Program-made: the position numbers and the translations under genes
Shown here: in pieces, positions 8,511-17,982 of the stretch
Numbering within the stretch: position 1 is the first letter of the stretch
How the letters are laid out: each line of letters begins with the position of its first letter
Notes under the pieces: generated by a model
Database searches by the model: none
What the model was told of the DNA's origin: nothing
Seen by the model: only the letters and a program-made list of their open reading frames with translations
Assembly: GCF_001037495.1 (NCBI RefSeq)
Contig: NZ_KQ089823.1
Span: 62,001-126,000, forward strand
Direction of reading: 5' to 3'
Length of the DNA stretch: 64,000 bases
Source of the DNA: Citrobacter sp. MGH106
GTDB taxonomy: Bacteria > Pseudomonadota > Gammaproteobacteria > Enterobacterales > Enterobacteriaceae

Positions 8511-9419
8511 TTAATAACTGGGTTCCTGCTCGCCATTTGCCACTCGTTGCTGATGGGCAAGCAGCGCCTCTTTGTTAACGATGGTACGTAGCAATTGCTG
8601 CATCGGATAATCATCTGTCCGGGTCAGCACCACAGCCTCCGTGGCCTGAAGGAATCTCGGGTCGCTAGTCAGCGGTGTAGCTTCTAATCCCAGCACCGCC
8701 AGTTCAGCCTCCGCAACCACATTCCAGATAACCGCATCTACATCCCCTTTCGCAATACGCTGAAGGCTTTCGTGATAAGGAAGATCAATTAGCTCAACAT
8801 CACGCTCGCCAAAACAGGCTTCGGTCATGATCTTCTGATCTGCCGAACGATTATCCAACCCAACACGCTTCACGCTCCCGGACTCACCCTTGCGACAGAT
8901 TAACTGGTGTTCACCTACATAAGTGTGCGGCCCCAGCGCCAGTGCGATGAAAAGCCCATTTTGCGCAAGGTAGCTTTCCGCCGCCAGACGGGAAACAACC
9001 GCCATGTCGTAGACACCATTTAGCAAACATTCCACACGAATATCTGCCCCACGCATATGCGCGTAATAAAATGGAATGCCGTCAAACTGTGCCTTCAACC
9101 CACTCGCCAGCCCTTCATATAAACGGGTATAGGGCAGCGGCATTGCACAGACCACGTTATTGATGTCGACATGCTTCAACAACGTCCGATTATCCATCTC
9201 CACCAGATAGCTACCGTTGCGCCCGCGACGTTCAATACGGATCGCCCCTGAGGATTCCAGCGTTTTAAGCGCGGCCTGCGTTAACCCTACCGATGAATGG
9301 CATTCATTTGCCAGTTCATCAATCGTTTTCAAACGGTTACCGCACTTCTCTCCGAGCAAGTAACGGGCCAGGGTTGTCTGCACAACCCCCTCTTTCTTGA
9401 TAAATGTCCGGCTCATCAT
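8511..9419 (-). CDS. yhfZ: YhfZ, probable transcriptional regulator of the php operon
   Basis: This is the first gene of the operon, 302 residues from the ATG at 9419 (301 if the adjacent second ATG is used, as in E. coli). Residues ~10-75 form a GntR-like winged helix-turn-helix (TIDELANECHSSVGLTQAALKTLE, then a wing IRIERRGRNGSYLVE). The remaining ~220 residues resemble a periplasmic-binding-protein type II ligand domain (MAVVSRLAAESYL, LICRKGESGSVKRVG, DAVIWNVVAEAELA), with no signal peptide. A cytoplasmic ligand-responsive regulator is therefore likely. The ribosome-binding site is weak (ACTGAAAA). AT-rich repeats overlap the probable promoter just upstream, consistent with autoregulation, which is inference. 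Confidence 0.82.
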   Translation of the reverse strand: MMSRTFIKKEGVVQTTLARYLLGEKCGNRLKTIDELANECHSSVGLTQAALKTLESSGAIRIERRGRNGSYLVEMDNRTLLKHVDINNVVCAMPLPYTRLYEGLASGLKAQFDGIPFYYAHMRGADIRVECLLNGVYDMAVVSRLAAESYLAQNGLFIALALGPHTYVGEHQLICRKGESGSVKRVGLDNRSADQKIMTEACFGERDVELIDLPYHESLQRIAKGDVDAVIWNVVAEAELAVLGLEATPLTSDPRFLQATEAVVLTRTDDYPMQQLLRTIVNKEALLAHQQRVANGEQEPSY

Positions 9420-9429
9420 ATATTTTCAG

Positions 9430-9462
9430 TAAATTGAATATTTATATCTTCATTAAATTGAA
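9430..9462 (-). promoter_or_regulatory. Probable php operon promoter with repeated TAAATTGAA motif
   Basis: TAAATTGAA occurs twice (9430-9438, 9454-9462), 24 bp apart. TTGAATATTTA (9434-9444) also occurs in the yhfY-yhfX inverted repeat. Read on the minus strand the segment contains TATAAAT, a good -10 element just upstream of yhfZ, but no convincing -35. The spacing of about two helical turns suggests operator sites for a dimeric regulator, possibly YhfZ. Confidence 0.5.
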
Positions 9463-9536
9463 GGTATAACGCAATGGGGGAATGTGCAAACGGCGAAGCG
9501 CTTCACAATTTTTGTGGGTTGCAAAAAACACAGACG

Positions 9537-9567
9537 AAAAAAAACCGGGGTTTACCCGGTTTTTTTA
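9537..9567 (-). terminator. Intrinsic terminator after trpS
   Basis: ACCGGG/CCCGGT stem (9544-9549 with 9555-9560) is flanked by runs of A on the left and T on the right. On the minus strand it ends in eight U, as expected for the end of the aroK-to-trpS transcription unit. It would also block plus-strand transcription. Confidence 0.85.
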
Positions 9568-9582
9568 ATAACACTGAATGAA

Positions 9583-10587
9583 TCACGGCTTAGCGACAAA
9601 ACCAATCGCTTCATAAACCGCTTTCAGCGTTTCAGATGCGCGAGCACTGGCTTTTTCTGCGCCGTCTTTCATTACTTTCTGCAGGAAAGCTTCATCATTA
9701 CGATAACGGTGGTAGCGCTCCTGAAGCTCAGTCAGCATACCGGAAACAGCTTCCGCAACTTCGCCTTTCAGGTGACCATACATTTTGCCTTCAAAGTGCT
9801 GTTCCAGTTCTGGAATGCTCTGGCCGGTCACGGCAGAGAGAATATCCAGCAGGTTAGCAACACCCGCTTTATTCTGCAGATCGTAGCGCACAACAGGCGG
9901 CTCATCGGAATCCGTCATTGCACGTTTGATTTTTTTAACCACTGATTTCGGATCTTCCAGCAGGCCGATCACGTTGTTACGGTTGTCATCCGACTTAGAC
10001 ATTTTCTTCGTCGGCTCCAGCAGGGACATCACGCGCGCACCAGATTTAGGAATAAACGGCTCAGGCACTTTAAAGATATCGCCATACAGCGCATTAAAAC
10101 GCTGAGCAACATCGCGGCTCAGTTCCAGGTGCTGCTTCTGATCCTCACCTACCGGTACCAGATTCGTCTGGTACAGCAGAATATCAGCGGCCATCAGTAC
10201 CGGATAGTCAAACAGACCGGCGTTGATGTTCTCAGCGTAGCGCGCAGATTTGTCTTTGAACTGGGTCATACGGCTCAGTTCACCAAAATAGGTGTAGCAG
10301 TTCAGCGCCCAGCCTAACTGTGCATGCTCTGGTACGTGGGACTGAACAAAAATGGTGCTTTTCTCAGGATCGATACCACACGCCAGATAAAGCGCCAGCG
10401 TATCCAGTGTTGCTTTACGCAGCTTCTGAGCATCCTGACGGACGGTGATAGCATGCTGGTCCACAATACAGTAGATGCAATGGTAGTCATCCTGCATGTT
10501 TACCCATTGACGCAGCGCACCCATATAGTTGCCAATGGTCAATTCACCTGAGGGCTGTGCGCCACTAAAAACGATGGGCTTAGTCAT
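9583..10587 (-). CDS. trpS: Tryptophanyl-tRNA synthetase
   Basis: At 334 residues this has exactly the E. coli TrpS length. It is a class I aminoacyl-tRNA synthetase that charges tRNA-Trp in the cytoplasm. The HIGH-type motif is TIGN at residues 17-20 and the KMSKS loop is at 195-199 (KKMSKSDDN). The start overlaps the end of gph by eight bases and the gene closes the large minus-strand cluster that begins at aroK, followed by an intrinsic terminator. Identification is secure. Confidence 0.98.
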   Translation of the reverse strand: MTKPIVFSGAQPSGELTIGNYMGALRQWVNMQDDYHCIYCIVDQHAITVRQDAQKLRKATLDTLALYLACGIDPEKSTIFVQSHVPEHAQLGWALNCYTYFGELSRMTQFKDKSARYAENINAGLFDYPVLMAADILLYQTNLVPVGEDQKQHLELSRDVAQRFNALYGDIFKVPEPFIPKSGARVMSLLEPTKKMSKSDDNRNNVIGLLEDPKSVVKKIKRAMTDSDEPPVVRYDLQNKAGVANLLDILSAVTGQSIPELEQHFEGKMYGHLKGEVAEAVSGMLTELQERYHRYRNDEAFLQKVMKDGAEKASARASETLKAVYEAIGFVAKP

Positions 10588-11338
10588 TTTTCAATTCCTG
10601 ATTTTCGCTATGCGGAAGCCCGAGTGCGGGCAGAAGGTCATTAATGCTGTCGTAAATTACATCTGGCTGGCTGAGATCTATCCCTTCACCGTAGTTATAA
10701 CCATACGTTAGGCCAACTGAGGGACAACCAGCCGCTTTTGCGGCCTGAATATCATTGCGCGAATCGCCCACAAAGAGCAATTGCTCGGGGGGAATCCCCA
10801 TCCTGTCAGCCACTAACAGTAGTGGATCGGGATGCGGTTTTTTGTTTTTCACGTCGTCACCACCGATGACCACGCTAAAATATTTGGCGATGTCCAATGC
10901 GTTGAGCAACGGCGCCACAAACGGCGTTGGTTTGTTGGTCACCAGGCCTAACGGCAGGCCTTGCGCATGCAACGCACCCAGCGTATCAGCAACATGAGGG
11001 AACAAGAAGGTTCCTTCTTCAGCGATATCACCGTAATAGCGGTCGAACAGCTTACGTAAAATACGCACCTGCTCTTGAGCAGGAATGTCGTCATCTACGG
11101 GCGGTTTACCCATCGTTTTACGCAGCGTGGCACGCTCCAGACGAGCCCAGGTGAGCGCACGCTCCATCAACACATCAGCGCCATTACCTATCCAGGTAAT
11201 CACGCGTTCTTCACCCGCCGTCGGTAACTCCAGCGCGTACAGCGCCATATCCACCGCTGCGGCTAATCCTGGCGCACTGTCAACCAGCGTACCGTCGAGG
11301 TCGAATGCAACGCCACGAATGTCCTGAAATTTATGCAT
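10580..11338 (-). CDS. gph: Phosphoglycolate phosphatase
   Basis: This 252-residue HAD-superfamily hydrolase removes phosphate from 2-phosphoglycolate, a by-product of repair of oxidatively damaged DNA ends. HAD motif I is [10 protein letters not shown] with the nucleophile Asp13 and acid/base Asp15; motif II is the VTNKPTP segment; motif III/IV is KPHPDPLLL followed by FVGDSRND. It overlaps rpe by eight bases upstream and trpS by eight bases downstream, so translation of the three is probably coupled. Identification is secure. Confidence 0.97.
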   Translation of the reverse strand: MHKFQDIRGVAFDLDGTLVDSAPGLAAAVDMALYALELPTAGEERVITWIGNGADVLMERALTWARLERATLRKTMGKPPVDDDIPAQEQVRILRKLFDRYYGDIAEEGTFLFPHVADTLGALHAQGLPLGLVTNKPTPFVAPLLNALDIAKYFSVVIGGDDVKNKKPHPDPLLLVADRMGIPPEQLLFVGDSRNDIQAAKAAGCPSVGLTYGYNYGEGIDLSQPDVIYDSINDLLPALGLPHSENQELKND

Positions 11339-12008
11339 GACTTACCTTCGCCAATTCATTGCGCATTTCATCAATGACTTTTTTGTAGTCTGGTTGGTCG
11401 AAAATTGCAGAGCCTGCGACAAACATATCAGCACCCGCTGCCGCGATTTCGCCAATGTTGTTCACCTTGACGCCGCCATCGACTTCCAGGCGGATGTCAT
11501 AGCCGGATTCATCAATACGGCGACGGACTTCACGTAATTTTTCCAGCGTTTGCGGAATGAAAGACTGCCCGCCAAACCCCGGATTTACGGACATCAGCAG
11601 GATCACATCCAGCTTATCCATTACGTAGTCCAGGTAGCTCAGCGGTGTTGCCGGGTTAAACACCAGACCCGCCTTGCAACCATTCTCTTTGATGAGCTGT
11701 AAAGTGCGGTCGACATGCTCGGAGGCTTCAGGATGAAAAGTAATGATGCTGGCTCCTGCCGCAGCAAAGTCCGGGACAATACGATCAACCGGCTTCACCA
11801 TCAGATGGACATCAATTGGGGCAGTGATCCCATATTTACGCAGCGACTTCAACACCATCGGCCCGATAGTCAGATTCGGTACATAGTGGTTGTCCATGAC
11901 GTCGAAGTGCACGACATCGGCACCGGCAGCTAATGCTCTCGCGGTGTCCTCACCCAGGCGGGCAAAATCAGCCGACAGAATTGAGGGGGCAATCAAATAC
12001 TGTTTCAT
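11331..12008 (-). CDS. rpe: Ribulose-phosphate 3-epimerase
   Basis: This 225-residue TIM-barrel enzyme interconverts ribulose 5-phosphate and xylulose 5-phosphate in the pentose phosphate pathway. Metal ligand residues typical of the family are visible: His34 and Asp36 ([14 protein letters not shown]), His68 (DVHLM) and the C-terminal [11 protein letters not shown] aspartate. The start at 12008 follows AAGGAGAAGCG. The gene lies 17 bases downstream of dam and overlaps gph by eight bases. Confidence 0.97.
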   Translation of the reverse strand: MKQYLIAPSILSADFARLGEDTARALAAGADVVHFDVMDNHYVPNLTIGPMVLKSLRKYGITAPIDVHLMVKPVDRIVPDFAAAGASIITFHPEASEHVDRTLQLIKENGCKAGLVFNPATPLSYLDYVMDKLDVILLMSVNPGFGGQSFIPQTLEKLREVRRRIDESGYDIRLEVDGGVKVNNIGEIAAAGADMFVAGSAIFDQPDYKKVIDEMRNELAKVSHA

Positions 12009-12025
12009 CCGCTTCTCCTTGAGAA

Positions 12026-12862
12026 TTATTTTTTCGCAGGCGTTACGACCCCTGGTTTGTACAGAGCCAGCAATTCGTTCACCTTTTTACGTGTGCCGCC
12101 GTTGCTGCTTATACTGCGCCGCACTTTGACCTGAAAATGTTTCGCCGCTTTGTACCACTCTCGGGTATCGGGCGTGTCATGGTTCGAAATTAACACCGGG
12201 ATTCGCTTACTGACCAGCTTTTCTGCCATCTCAGCCAAACGGGCCTGCTCTTTTGGGCTGAAGCTGTTGGTATGATAAGCGGTGAAATTCGCCGTAGCAG
12301 ACAATGGGGCATACGGCGGATCACAATAGACGACAGAGTTTACATCGGCACGATCCATGCACTCTTCATACGAAAGGCAATGGAATTCTGCATTCTGCGC
12401 TTTTTCTGCAAAATGATACAACTCTGCTTCCGGGAAATAGGGTTTTTTATAACGGCCAAATGGCACGTTAAATTCGCCACGGAGGTTATAACGACACAGG
12501 CCATTGTAGCCAAAACGGTTCAGATATAAGAACAGCACCGCACGTCGAAACGGATCCTGACAGGCATTAAATTCTTCCCGATACTGATAGTACACCTCAG
12601 CCTGATTAGTTTCAGGTACAAACAGCTCGCGTGAAGCCTGCACATACTCATCAGTACGCGCCTTCACGATGTTATAGAGACTGATGAGGTCGCTGTTGAT
12701 ATCGGCAAGAATATAACGAGAAAAGTCGGTGTTGAGGAACACCGACCCGGCACCCACGAAGGGTTCAACCAGACATTCACCTTGGGGCAAATGCCGCTTG
12801 ATATCATCAAGCAGGGGGTATTTTCCCCCTGCCCACTTCAGAAAAGCGCGATTTTTTTTCAT
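12026..12862 (-). CDS. dam: DNA adenine methyltransferase Dam
   Basis: This 278-residue methyltransferase modifies adenine in GATC and so marks the parental strand for mismatch repair, times replication initiation and controls phase-variable genes. The S-adenosylmethionine-binding motif is [12 protein letters not shown] (residues ~31-42), preceded by KWAGGK, and the catalytic motif DPPY is at 181-184, in the order of the alpha class. It is one of the genes in the aroK-trpS cluster, 117 bases after damX. Length equals the E. coli enzyme. Confidence 0.98.
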   Translation of the reverse strand: MKKNRAFLKWAGGKYPLLDDIKRHLPQGECLVEPFVGAGSVFLNTDFSRYILADINSDLISLYNIVKARTDEYVQASRELFVPETNQAEVYYQYREEFNACQDPFRRAVLFLYLNRFGYNGLCRYNLRGEFNVPFGRYKKPYFPEAELYHFAEKAQNAEFHCLSYEECMDRADVNSVVYCDPPYAPLSATANFTAYHTNSFSPKEQARLAEMAEKLVSKRIPVLISNHDTPDTREWYKAAKHFQVKVRRSISSNGGTRKKVNELLALYKPGVVTPAKK

Positions 12863-12979
12863 GCTGACTAACTAATTACACCTTCTCCGGCTGTGGAGAA
12901 AGCTCCGACAGCATCCTGCGCTTTAGTCTTTGTCCCGCAATTGGGCGAAACATCAAACAATTGCAGAACATAGCCTATC

Positions 12980-14260
12980 TTACTTCAAATCTGCCTGAAC
13001 CTGATGCAGCGGTTTTGCCCACGGATTTTTCGCCTGAATATCGGCAGGCAACGTAGACACTGCACGTTTAGCGTCATCTTTAGACGCATACACGCCAGTC
13101 ACCAGAACATACCACGGTTGACCGTTACGCGTCGTCTGATACACCACGTAGTTTTTCAGGTTCTCTTTCTTCGCCCAACCATTCAGGTTGTCGTAGTTAG
13201 AAGAACTGCTGAGCTGCAAAGTGTAATGACTGGACGGTGCGGATTTTAAAGCACCAACATTCCCTGCACTTTTCGCGCCGCCAGCAACAGGTGTTGTAGT
13301 CGTTGTCGCAGGTGCAGCAGTCTGGGCAGGCGTCGTACTTACGGTTGCTTTTGGCTCAGTTGTCGCTTTTGGTGTAGCTGTCACGGCTGGCGCTTTCGTC
13401 GTAGTGACTGGCGCTGTCGGTTCAGTGCGTTTCGCCTGAGCAACCGGTTTTGGCTCTGTCGGCGTCGCTTTCACTGTAGTTTGCGGCTTACTCTTCGGCT
13501 CAATAACAACCTGTTTGCGTTCTGCCGGACGCGTAGTTGCGTGGCGTTCCGCAGGTTCTGTTGTAGCAGTCTGACGTGCCGTATTGCCATTGCGAATTGG
13601 TGCAACGGTAGCAGGTTCAGTGGGCAGCGTAGAATTCACTACCACATTATTAACTTGTTCCTGGCCTTGCGGCTGCGTCAGGGCATTGTTCAGATCGCCC
13701 TGCACTTCAACCCGCTGCTGACCTTCAGCGGCAGCAGGTGCCTGTCCTTGGGTCGGTGTAGAGGAAATCGGTGGCAGAGAAACATCCTGCTGCGTATTGC
13801 CAGCCGGCTGAGCCGTGCTCGCTTGATCCGTTGCGTTACTGCCAGAAAGATCGATGCTCTTCTCGCCAGACGCAGTCTGATCACTGGAAGAGGAGGATGA
13901 GGGGGCCTTCAGCGCTGAACCGATACCGATGATCAACAGCAATAGCACCAGGACACCTACGCCCATCATCATGTACTGACGAGAGGCAGGTTTACTGGCA
14001 GCTTGTTTACGCTTACGCGGACGACGTTCTACACGCTCTTCATCCACGGCTTCGTCATCAGATTCATAGTCTTCTTCAACTTCTTGCTCTTCATCACGCT
14101 CTTTACGCGCACGCGTTGGACGACGATCGTCGGCATCCAGATCAACATCATCAAAATTGATTTGCGGCTCATTATCACGTTCAGACGATTGACGAGAACG
14201 ACCAGTGCGACGATCGCTGGGATCGGGTTTCAGCTCGTCTTCTGGTTTGAATTCATCCAT
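12980..14260 (-). CDS. damX: DamX, SPOR-domain cell-division protein
   Basis: This 426-residue bitopic inner-membrane protein has a long acidic and basic cytoplasmic N-terminus (residues 1-95, rich in Asp, Glu, Arg), one membrane helix at about 97-117, a low-complexity periplasmic linker rich in Pro, Thr, Ala and Gln, and a C-terminal SPOR domain (about 345-420; [30 protein letters not shown]) that binds denuded septal peptidoglycan. DamX localises to the division ring and bile-salt sensitivity phenotypes are known in enterics. The low-complexity linker differs most from E. coli, as expected. Confidence 0.96.
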   Translation of the reverse strand: MDEFKPEDELKPDPSDRRTGRSRQSSERDNEPQINFDDVDLDADDRRPTRARKERDEEQEVEEDYESDDEAVDEERVERRPRKRKQAASKPASRQYMMMGVGVLVLLLLIIGIGSALKAPSSSSSSDQTASGEKSIDLSGSNATDQASTAQPAGNTQQDVSLPPISSTPTQGQAPAAAEGQQRVEVQGDLNNALTQPQGQEQVNNVVVNSTLPTEPATVAPIRNGNTARQTATTEPAERHATTRPAERKQVVIEPKSKPQTTVKATPTEPKPVAQAKRTEPTAPVTTTKAPAVTATPKATTEPKATVSTTPAQTAAPATTTTTPVAGGAKSAGNVGALKSAPSSHYTLQLSSSSNYDNLNGWAKKENLKNYVVYQTTRNGQPWYVLVTGVYASKDDAKRAVSTLPADIQAKNPWAKPLHQVQADLK

Positions 14261-14356
14261 TTAACACCCCACTCAAAGGTTAATGCTTACGACTTTGCAC
14301 ATAACCTGAAGCTAAAAGACTTACGCTTTGCAACGCAAGTCGGACCTTTCTTGTTG

Positions 14357-15445
14357 TTACACCTGCTGGCAATCAGCAATAGCGTTAAGAACCACCTCGT
14401 GCGACACTCCGCCGCGTACTTCACTCTTCCCTATGGCCAGCGGAAGCACTAAACGAATCTCTCCCGCCAACACTTTCTTATCACGCAGCATGTGCGGCAA
14501 ATATGCCTGAGTGGACATCTCACGAGGTCCATTAACCGGTAAGCCTGCTCGCTTAAGCAGCGTAATGATGCGCTGCGTATCAGAGGAGGTAAACTGGCCC
14601 AGGCGCTCTGACGTACGAGCCGCCATCACCATACCTGCTGCAACAGCTTCACCATGCAACCAATTGCCATAACCCATTTCAGCTTCGATTGCGTGGCCAA
14701 ACGTATGCCCCAGATTCAGTAAAGCACGTAAGCCCATTTCGCGCTCGTCTGCTGCGACAACTTCTGCTTTCAGCTCACAACAACGGCGGATACAGTACGC
14801 CATTGCCGGGCCATCCAGACGTAACAGCGCGTCCAGATTTTCTTCCAGCCAACTGAAAAATTCACCGTCAAGAATGATGCCGTACTTGATTACTTCCGCC
14901 AGTCCCGATGCCAGCTCTCGCGCAGGAAGCGTTTTCAGACAGTCGAGATCCACCACCACGGAGGCCGGTTGGTAAAACGCGCCAATCATATTTTTACCGA
15001 GGGGATGGTTTACGGCAGTTTTGCCGCCAACGGAGGAGTCAACCTGCGACAACAGCGTTGTCGGAACTTGAATAAAACGTACACCACGCTGATAGCTTGC
15101 CGCAGCAAAACCGGTAAGATCGCCAATCACGCCGCCACCGAGAGCAACCAGCGTGGTATCACGACCGTGCGGTTTTTGCAGTAACGCGGTGAAAACCGTG
15201 TCCAGAACCGTCAGGCTTTTATATTGCTCGCCATCGGGAAGGATCACGCTATCAACGTTAACACCCGCCTGTTCAAGTACGCCGCGAATCTTATCGAGAT
15301 AAAGGGGAGCCAGAGTTTCGTTGGTCACCAACATAACCTGATCGCCCGATTTCAGCGGTAAGAATGAAGCCGGTTCATTAAACAAACCAGCCGCGATGGT
15401 GATAGGGTAACTACGTTCCCCGAGAGTGACTGTAATCCTCTCCAT
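14357..15445 (-). CDS. aroB: 3-Dehydroquinate synthase
   Basis: This 362-residue enzyme turns 3-deoxy-D-arabino-heptulosonate 7-phosphate into 3-dehydroquinate, the second step of the shikimate pathway, using NAD and a divalent metal. Family motifs are [14 protein letters not shown], the active-site segment [19 protein letters not shown], and the metal-binding histidines in [11 protein letters not shown] and NWLHGEAVA. It lies 55 bases downstream of aroK, the usual enteric pair. Confidence 0.98.
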   Translation of the reverse strand: MERITVTLGERSYPITIAAGLFNEPASFLPLKSGDQVMLVTNETLAPLYLDKIRGVLEQAGVNVDSVILPDGEQYKSLTVLDTVFTALLQKPHGRDTTLVALGGGVIGDLTGFAAASYQRGVRFIQVPTTLLSQVDSSVGGKTAVNHPLGKNMIGAFYQPASVVVDLDCLKTLPARELASGLAEVIKYGIILDGEFFSWLEENLDALLRLDGPAMAYCIRRCCELKAEVVAADEREMGLRALLNLGHTFGHAIEAEMGYGNWLHGEAVAAGMVMAARTSERLGQFTSSDTQRIITLLKRAGLPVNGPREMSTQAYLPHMLRDKKVLAGEIRLVLPLAIGKSEVRGGVSHEVVLNAIADCQQV

Positions 15446-15500
15446 GACGCGACATCCACCTTAGTTACTTGTACCCGCAGACGAGTGTATTAAGCCAGAA

Positions 15501-16022
15501 TCAGTTGCTTTCCAACATATGAATAATCTGGTTTGCCACGACTTTTGCGCTCTGATCATCGGTGCGAATGGTCACGTCAGCAATCTCTTCATACAGAGGA
15601 TTGCGTTCATCAGCCAACGCTTCCAGAACTTCACGAGGCGGCGATTCTACCTGCAGCAGCGGGCGTTTCTTGTCGCGTTGAGTTCGCGCAAGTTGTTTTT
15701 CAATTGTCGTTTCAAGATAGACCACGACGCCACGAGCGGAAAGACGGTTACGTGTTTCACGTGATTTAACAGAGCCACCGCCAGTTGCCAGCACAATACC
15801 CTGTTTTTCCGTCAACTCGTTGATGACTTTTTCTTCGCGATCACGGAAGCCGTCTTCACCTTCTACATCGAAGACCCAGCCCACATCAGCTCCGGTTCGT
15901 TTCTCAATCTCTTGATCAGAATCGTAAAATTCCATATTGAGTTGTTGAGCTAACTGGCGCCCAATAGTGCTTTTTCCGGCACCCATAGGCCCAACCAGAA
16001 AGATATTGCGTTTCTCTGCCAT
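15501..16022 (-). CDS. aroK: Shikimate kinase I
   Basis: This 173-residue P-loop kinase phosphorylates shikimate at the 3-hydroxyl. The Walker A is GPMGAGKST at residues 11-19, followed by the [11 protein letters not shown] segment with the shikimate-binding aspartate, and ATGGGSV and the LID arginines later. It is the first gene of the aroK-aroB-damX-dam-rpe-gph-trpS cluster. Its promoters must lie in the 405-base gap upstream. Confidence 0.97.
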   Translation of the reverse strand: MAEKRNIFLVGPMGAGKSTIGRQLAQQLNMEFYDSDQEIEKRTGADVGWVFDVEGEDGFRDREEKVINELTEKQGIVLATGGGSVKSRETRNRLSARGVVVYLETTIEKQLARTQRDKKRPLLQVESPPREVLEALADERNPLYEEIADVTIRTDDQSAKVVANQIIHMLESN

Positions 16023-16427
16023 TTTTTCGGTACTACTAAGACTATTCGTTAATGGTAAACCCGCTTCGCAGACACACAGCGCAGCAGGACATGAACTGAA
16101 ACCTCATAAGATATTGCGAGAGTCAGACTGAAAATTATCTCAATACTCAAGCGGGTTTGGCAACTGAATAAATCACCAATCCTTGCGCATTTCTGGTTGT
16201 GGTAGATAAGCTACCCCGTAAACATCAGGCTCAGCGACGTATCGCGTAGCCAAATGAGGCCAAATAAGCCAATGACACACCACCAGAAAGGCAAGGCATG
16301 TTCACTGCTCGCATAAGTAAAGAAAAGTACCGACGCTCAAATCGGTACTCCTTGTATGCTAAATACACCCGCACGTCAAATCCCTGAAACGTGTTCAGTG
16401 CAAAAACAACGGCTTTTCCTGCATAAG
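16023..16427. promoter_or_regulatory. Gap between aroK and hofQ: aroK leader and hof terminator
   Basis: No gene was found in these 405 bases. The left part must carry the aroK promoter(s) and untranslated leader; I could not assign a clear -35/-10 pair. AAACCCGCTT (16057-16066) and AAGCGGGTTT (16149-16158) are an exact 10-bp inverted repeat 82 bases apart, so the leader RNA could form a long-range stem. The right part holds the hofQ terminator. Confidence 0.5.
16318..16349 (-). terminator. Probable terminator after hofQ
   Basis: AGTACCGA (16326-16333) and TCGGTACT (16342-16349) form an 8-bp stem with an 8-base loop. On the minus strand the stem is followed by TTTTCTTT, a reasonable U-rich tail, at the proper place to end hofMNOPQ. 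Confidence 0.65.
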
Positions 16428-17666
16428 TTATTCTGTCGGGACCAGTCTTGGCGTGATAAACACGACTAACTCGCGTCGCTCATCTTCTTTGCCGTCATGA
16501 CGAAAAAAATAACCCAGCCAGGGGATATCGCCTAACAGCGGGACGCTGTCCTCCGCAGATTTATTTTTACGCGAAAAAATCCCACCCAGTGCGATTGTTT
16601 CTCCACTTTTTACTTCTACCTGGGTTTCAATCTCTTGCTTATCAATAGCCAGCACTTCGCCATCCGCTTGTTGTAATACCTGACCGGGAACATTCTGGCT
16701 GATATGTAGTTTAAGTCTAATCCGCCCTTGCTGCAGCACTGTTGGCGTGACTTCCATTCCCAGCACAGCCTCCTTGAACTCAACGGAGGTCGCGCCACTT
16801 TCTCCGCTGGAAACCTGGTAAGGGATCTCACTCCCCTGCTTAATACTGGCAGGTTGCAAGTGAGATGCCAGTAACCGTGGGCTGGCAATAATATCGAGCT
16901 GCTGCTTTTGCTCGAGCGCAGAAAGCTCCAGCTCAAGTAAACGCCCATTAATACGCCCAATGTTAAACCCTACACGGGTGGTCGCAGCAGGTACGGAGAG
17001 ATCGCTGACAAGCGTCGTGACATCACCCACCGTCGCCGATTGTTGTGCATCAGCCAGTGACCACTTAACTCCCAGCTCGCGCAGACTTTTCTCATTAATC
17101 GTAACAATGTGTGCCGCCAGTTCAACCTGCTCAACGGGTAAATCCATTTGCGCCACCCACTTCTCCAGAGCGAGCAGCGCAACGTTGTTATCACGCAGTA
17201 ATAACCGGTTGGTTCGTTTGTCGACCGTCATGCTGCCCTTTGCACTCAGCAGCTTCTCACCGGCTTTAGCCAGCTCTGTTGCATCAGCGTAGTGCAAAAT
17301 TATGTTGCGATGTTCCAGCGGTAGACTCGCCTGAATCCGTACCTGATCACTCTCCTGACGTGCCGCATTTTCATTCTGCCAGCGAACAGAATGCACATGC
17401 AGGATGTTTCCCTCCTGGCGCAGTACCAGTCCGGCGCTTTTCACCACAGTCTGGAATGCCAACTTCCACGGTACATCAGCCAGGTGCAGTGACAGTACGC
17501 CACTGACATCGGGAGAAACCACCAGATTTTTGCCTTCCTGTTCAGCAAGCGCCTGCAGCACCTGAACAACTGGAACCTCATCCACCACCAGCGTCACGTT
17601 TTGCGTTTTCCCCGCCAGCAAGGTGGGAACTATTGTCATCAGAACTGCCGCTATCCATCGCTTCAT
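16428..17666 (-). CDS. hofQ: HofQ, outer-membrane secretin for DNA uptake
   Basis: This 412-residue protein of the type II/IV secretin family (PilQ/ComE-like) has an N-terminal signal peptide (MKRWIAAVLMTIVPTLLAG), a secretin/TonB short N-terminal-like domain (residues ~20-100), an N1/KH-type domain (NRLLLRDNN region) and the C-terminal secretin pore (IASPRLLASHLQPASIKQGSEIPY, then VEVKSGETIALGGIF and RRELVVFITPRLV). Family members form the outer-membrane pore for double-stranded DNA; in E. coli the hof genes are linked to growth on DNA as a nutrient. Its first 89 bases overlap the end of hofP in another frame, so the signal peptide and part of the mature N-terminus are dual-coded. Confidence 0.94.
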   Translation of the reverse strand: MKRWIAAVLMTIVPTLLAGKTQNVTLVVDEVPVVQVLQALAEQEGKNLVVSPDVSGVLSLHLADVPWKLAFQTVVKSAGLVLRQEGNILHVHSVRWQNENAARQESDQVRIQASLPLEHRNIILHYADATELAKAGEKLLSAKGSMTVDKRTNRLLLRDNNVALLALEKWVAQMDLPVEQVELAAHIVTINEKSLRELGVKWSLADAQQSATVGDVTTLVSDLSVPAATTRVGFNIGRINGRLLELELSALEQKQQLDIIASPRLLASHLQPASIKQGSEIPYQVSSGESGATSVEFKEAVLGMEVTPTVLQQGRIRLKLHISQNVPGQVLQQADGEVLAIDKQEIETQVEVKSGETIALGGIFSRKNKSAEDSVPLLGDIPWLGYFFRHDGKEDERRELVVFITPRLVPTE

Positions 17667-17982
17667 TCACCTCTCCTTGTCGTTGCCATTGCCTCCGTGA
17701 CGGCTCGCAATTTTTATCCGTGTCAATGGTCATGTTTTGCGCCGTAACCTGAGAGACCGTCCAGCCACTGTTCAAAACATCGTGCTGCTCTACACGCCGC
17801 CATTTATGCTTGCCATCCAGCACCAGGCCTATCGTTCGCTCTCCCTTGATCACGGCGCCTTGATAGCGCCACGTCGATAGTTCAGAAAGCTGACAGTGAT
17901 CTTCTGGCGGCTGGAAGGGATTACGCATACCGGTCAATATCAGCAAGCTGGAACACACCAACAGCCAGCGTTTACCCTTCAT
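17578..17982 (-). CDS. hofP: HofP, PilP-like pilus assembly protein
   Basis: This 134-residue protein has an N-terminal hydrophobic segment (WLLVCSSLLILTGM) and the NPFQPPEDHCQLSELSTWRYQGAV pattern of short PilP-like periplasmic lipoproteins or anchors, which link the inner-membrane PilM/N/O-like complex to the secretin. Here the partners are HofM, HofN, HofO and HofQ. It overlaps hofO by 11 bases and hofQ by 89 bases. The C-terminal tail (KRDAGGG) is the same as in E. coli, so the overlap is an inherited feature and not a frameshift. Confidence 0.88.
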   Translation of the reverse strand: MKGKRWLLVCSSLLILTGMRNPFQPPEDHCQLSELSTWRYQGAVIKGERTIGLVLDGKHKWRRVEQHDVLNSGWTVSQVTAQNMTIDTDKNCEPSRRQWQRQGEVNEAMDSGSSDDNSSHLAGGENAKRDAGGG

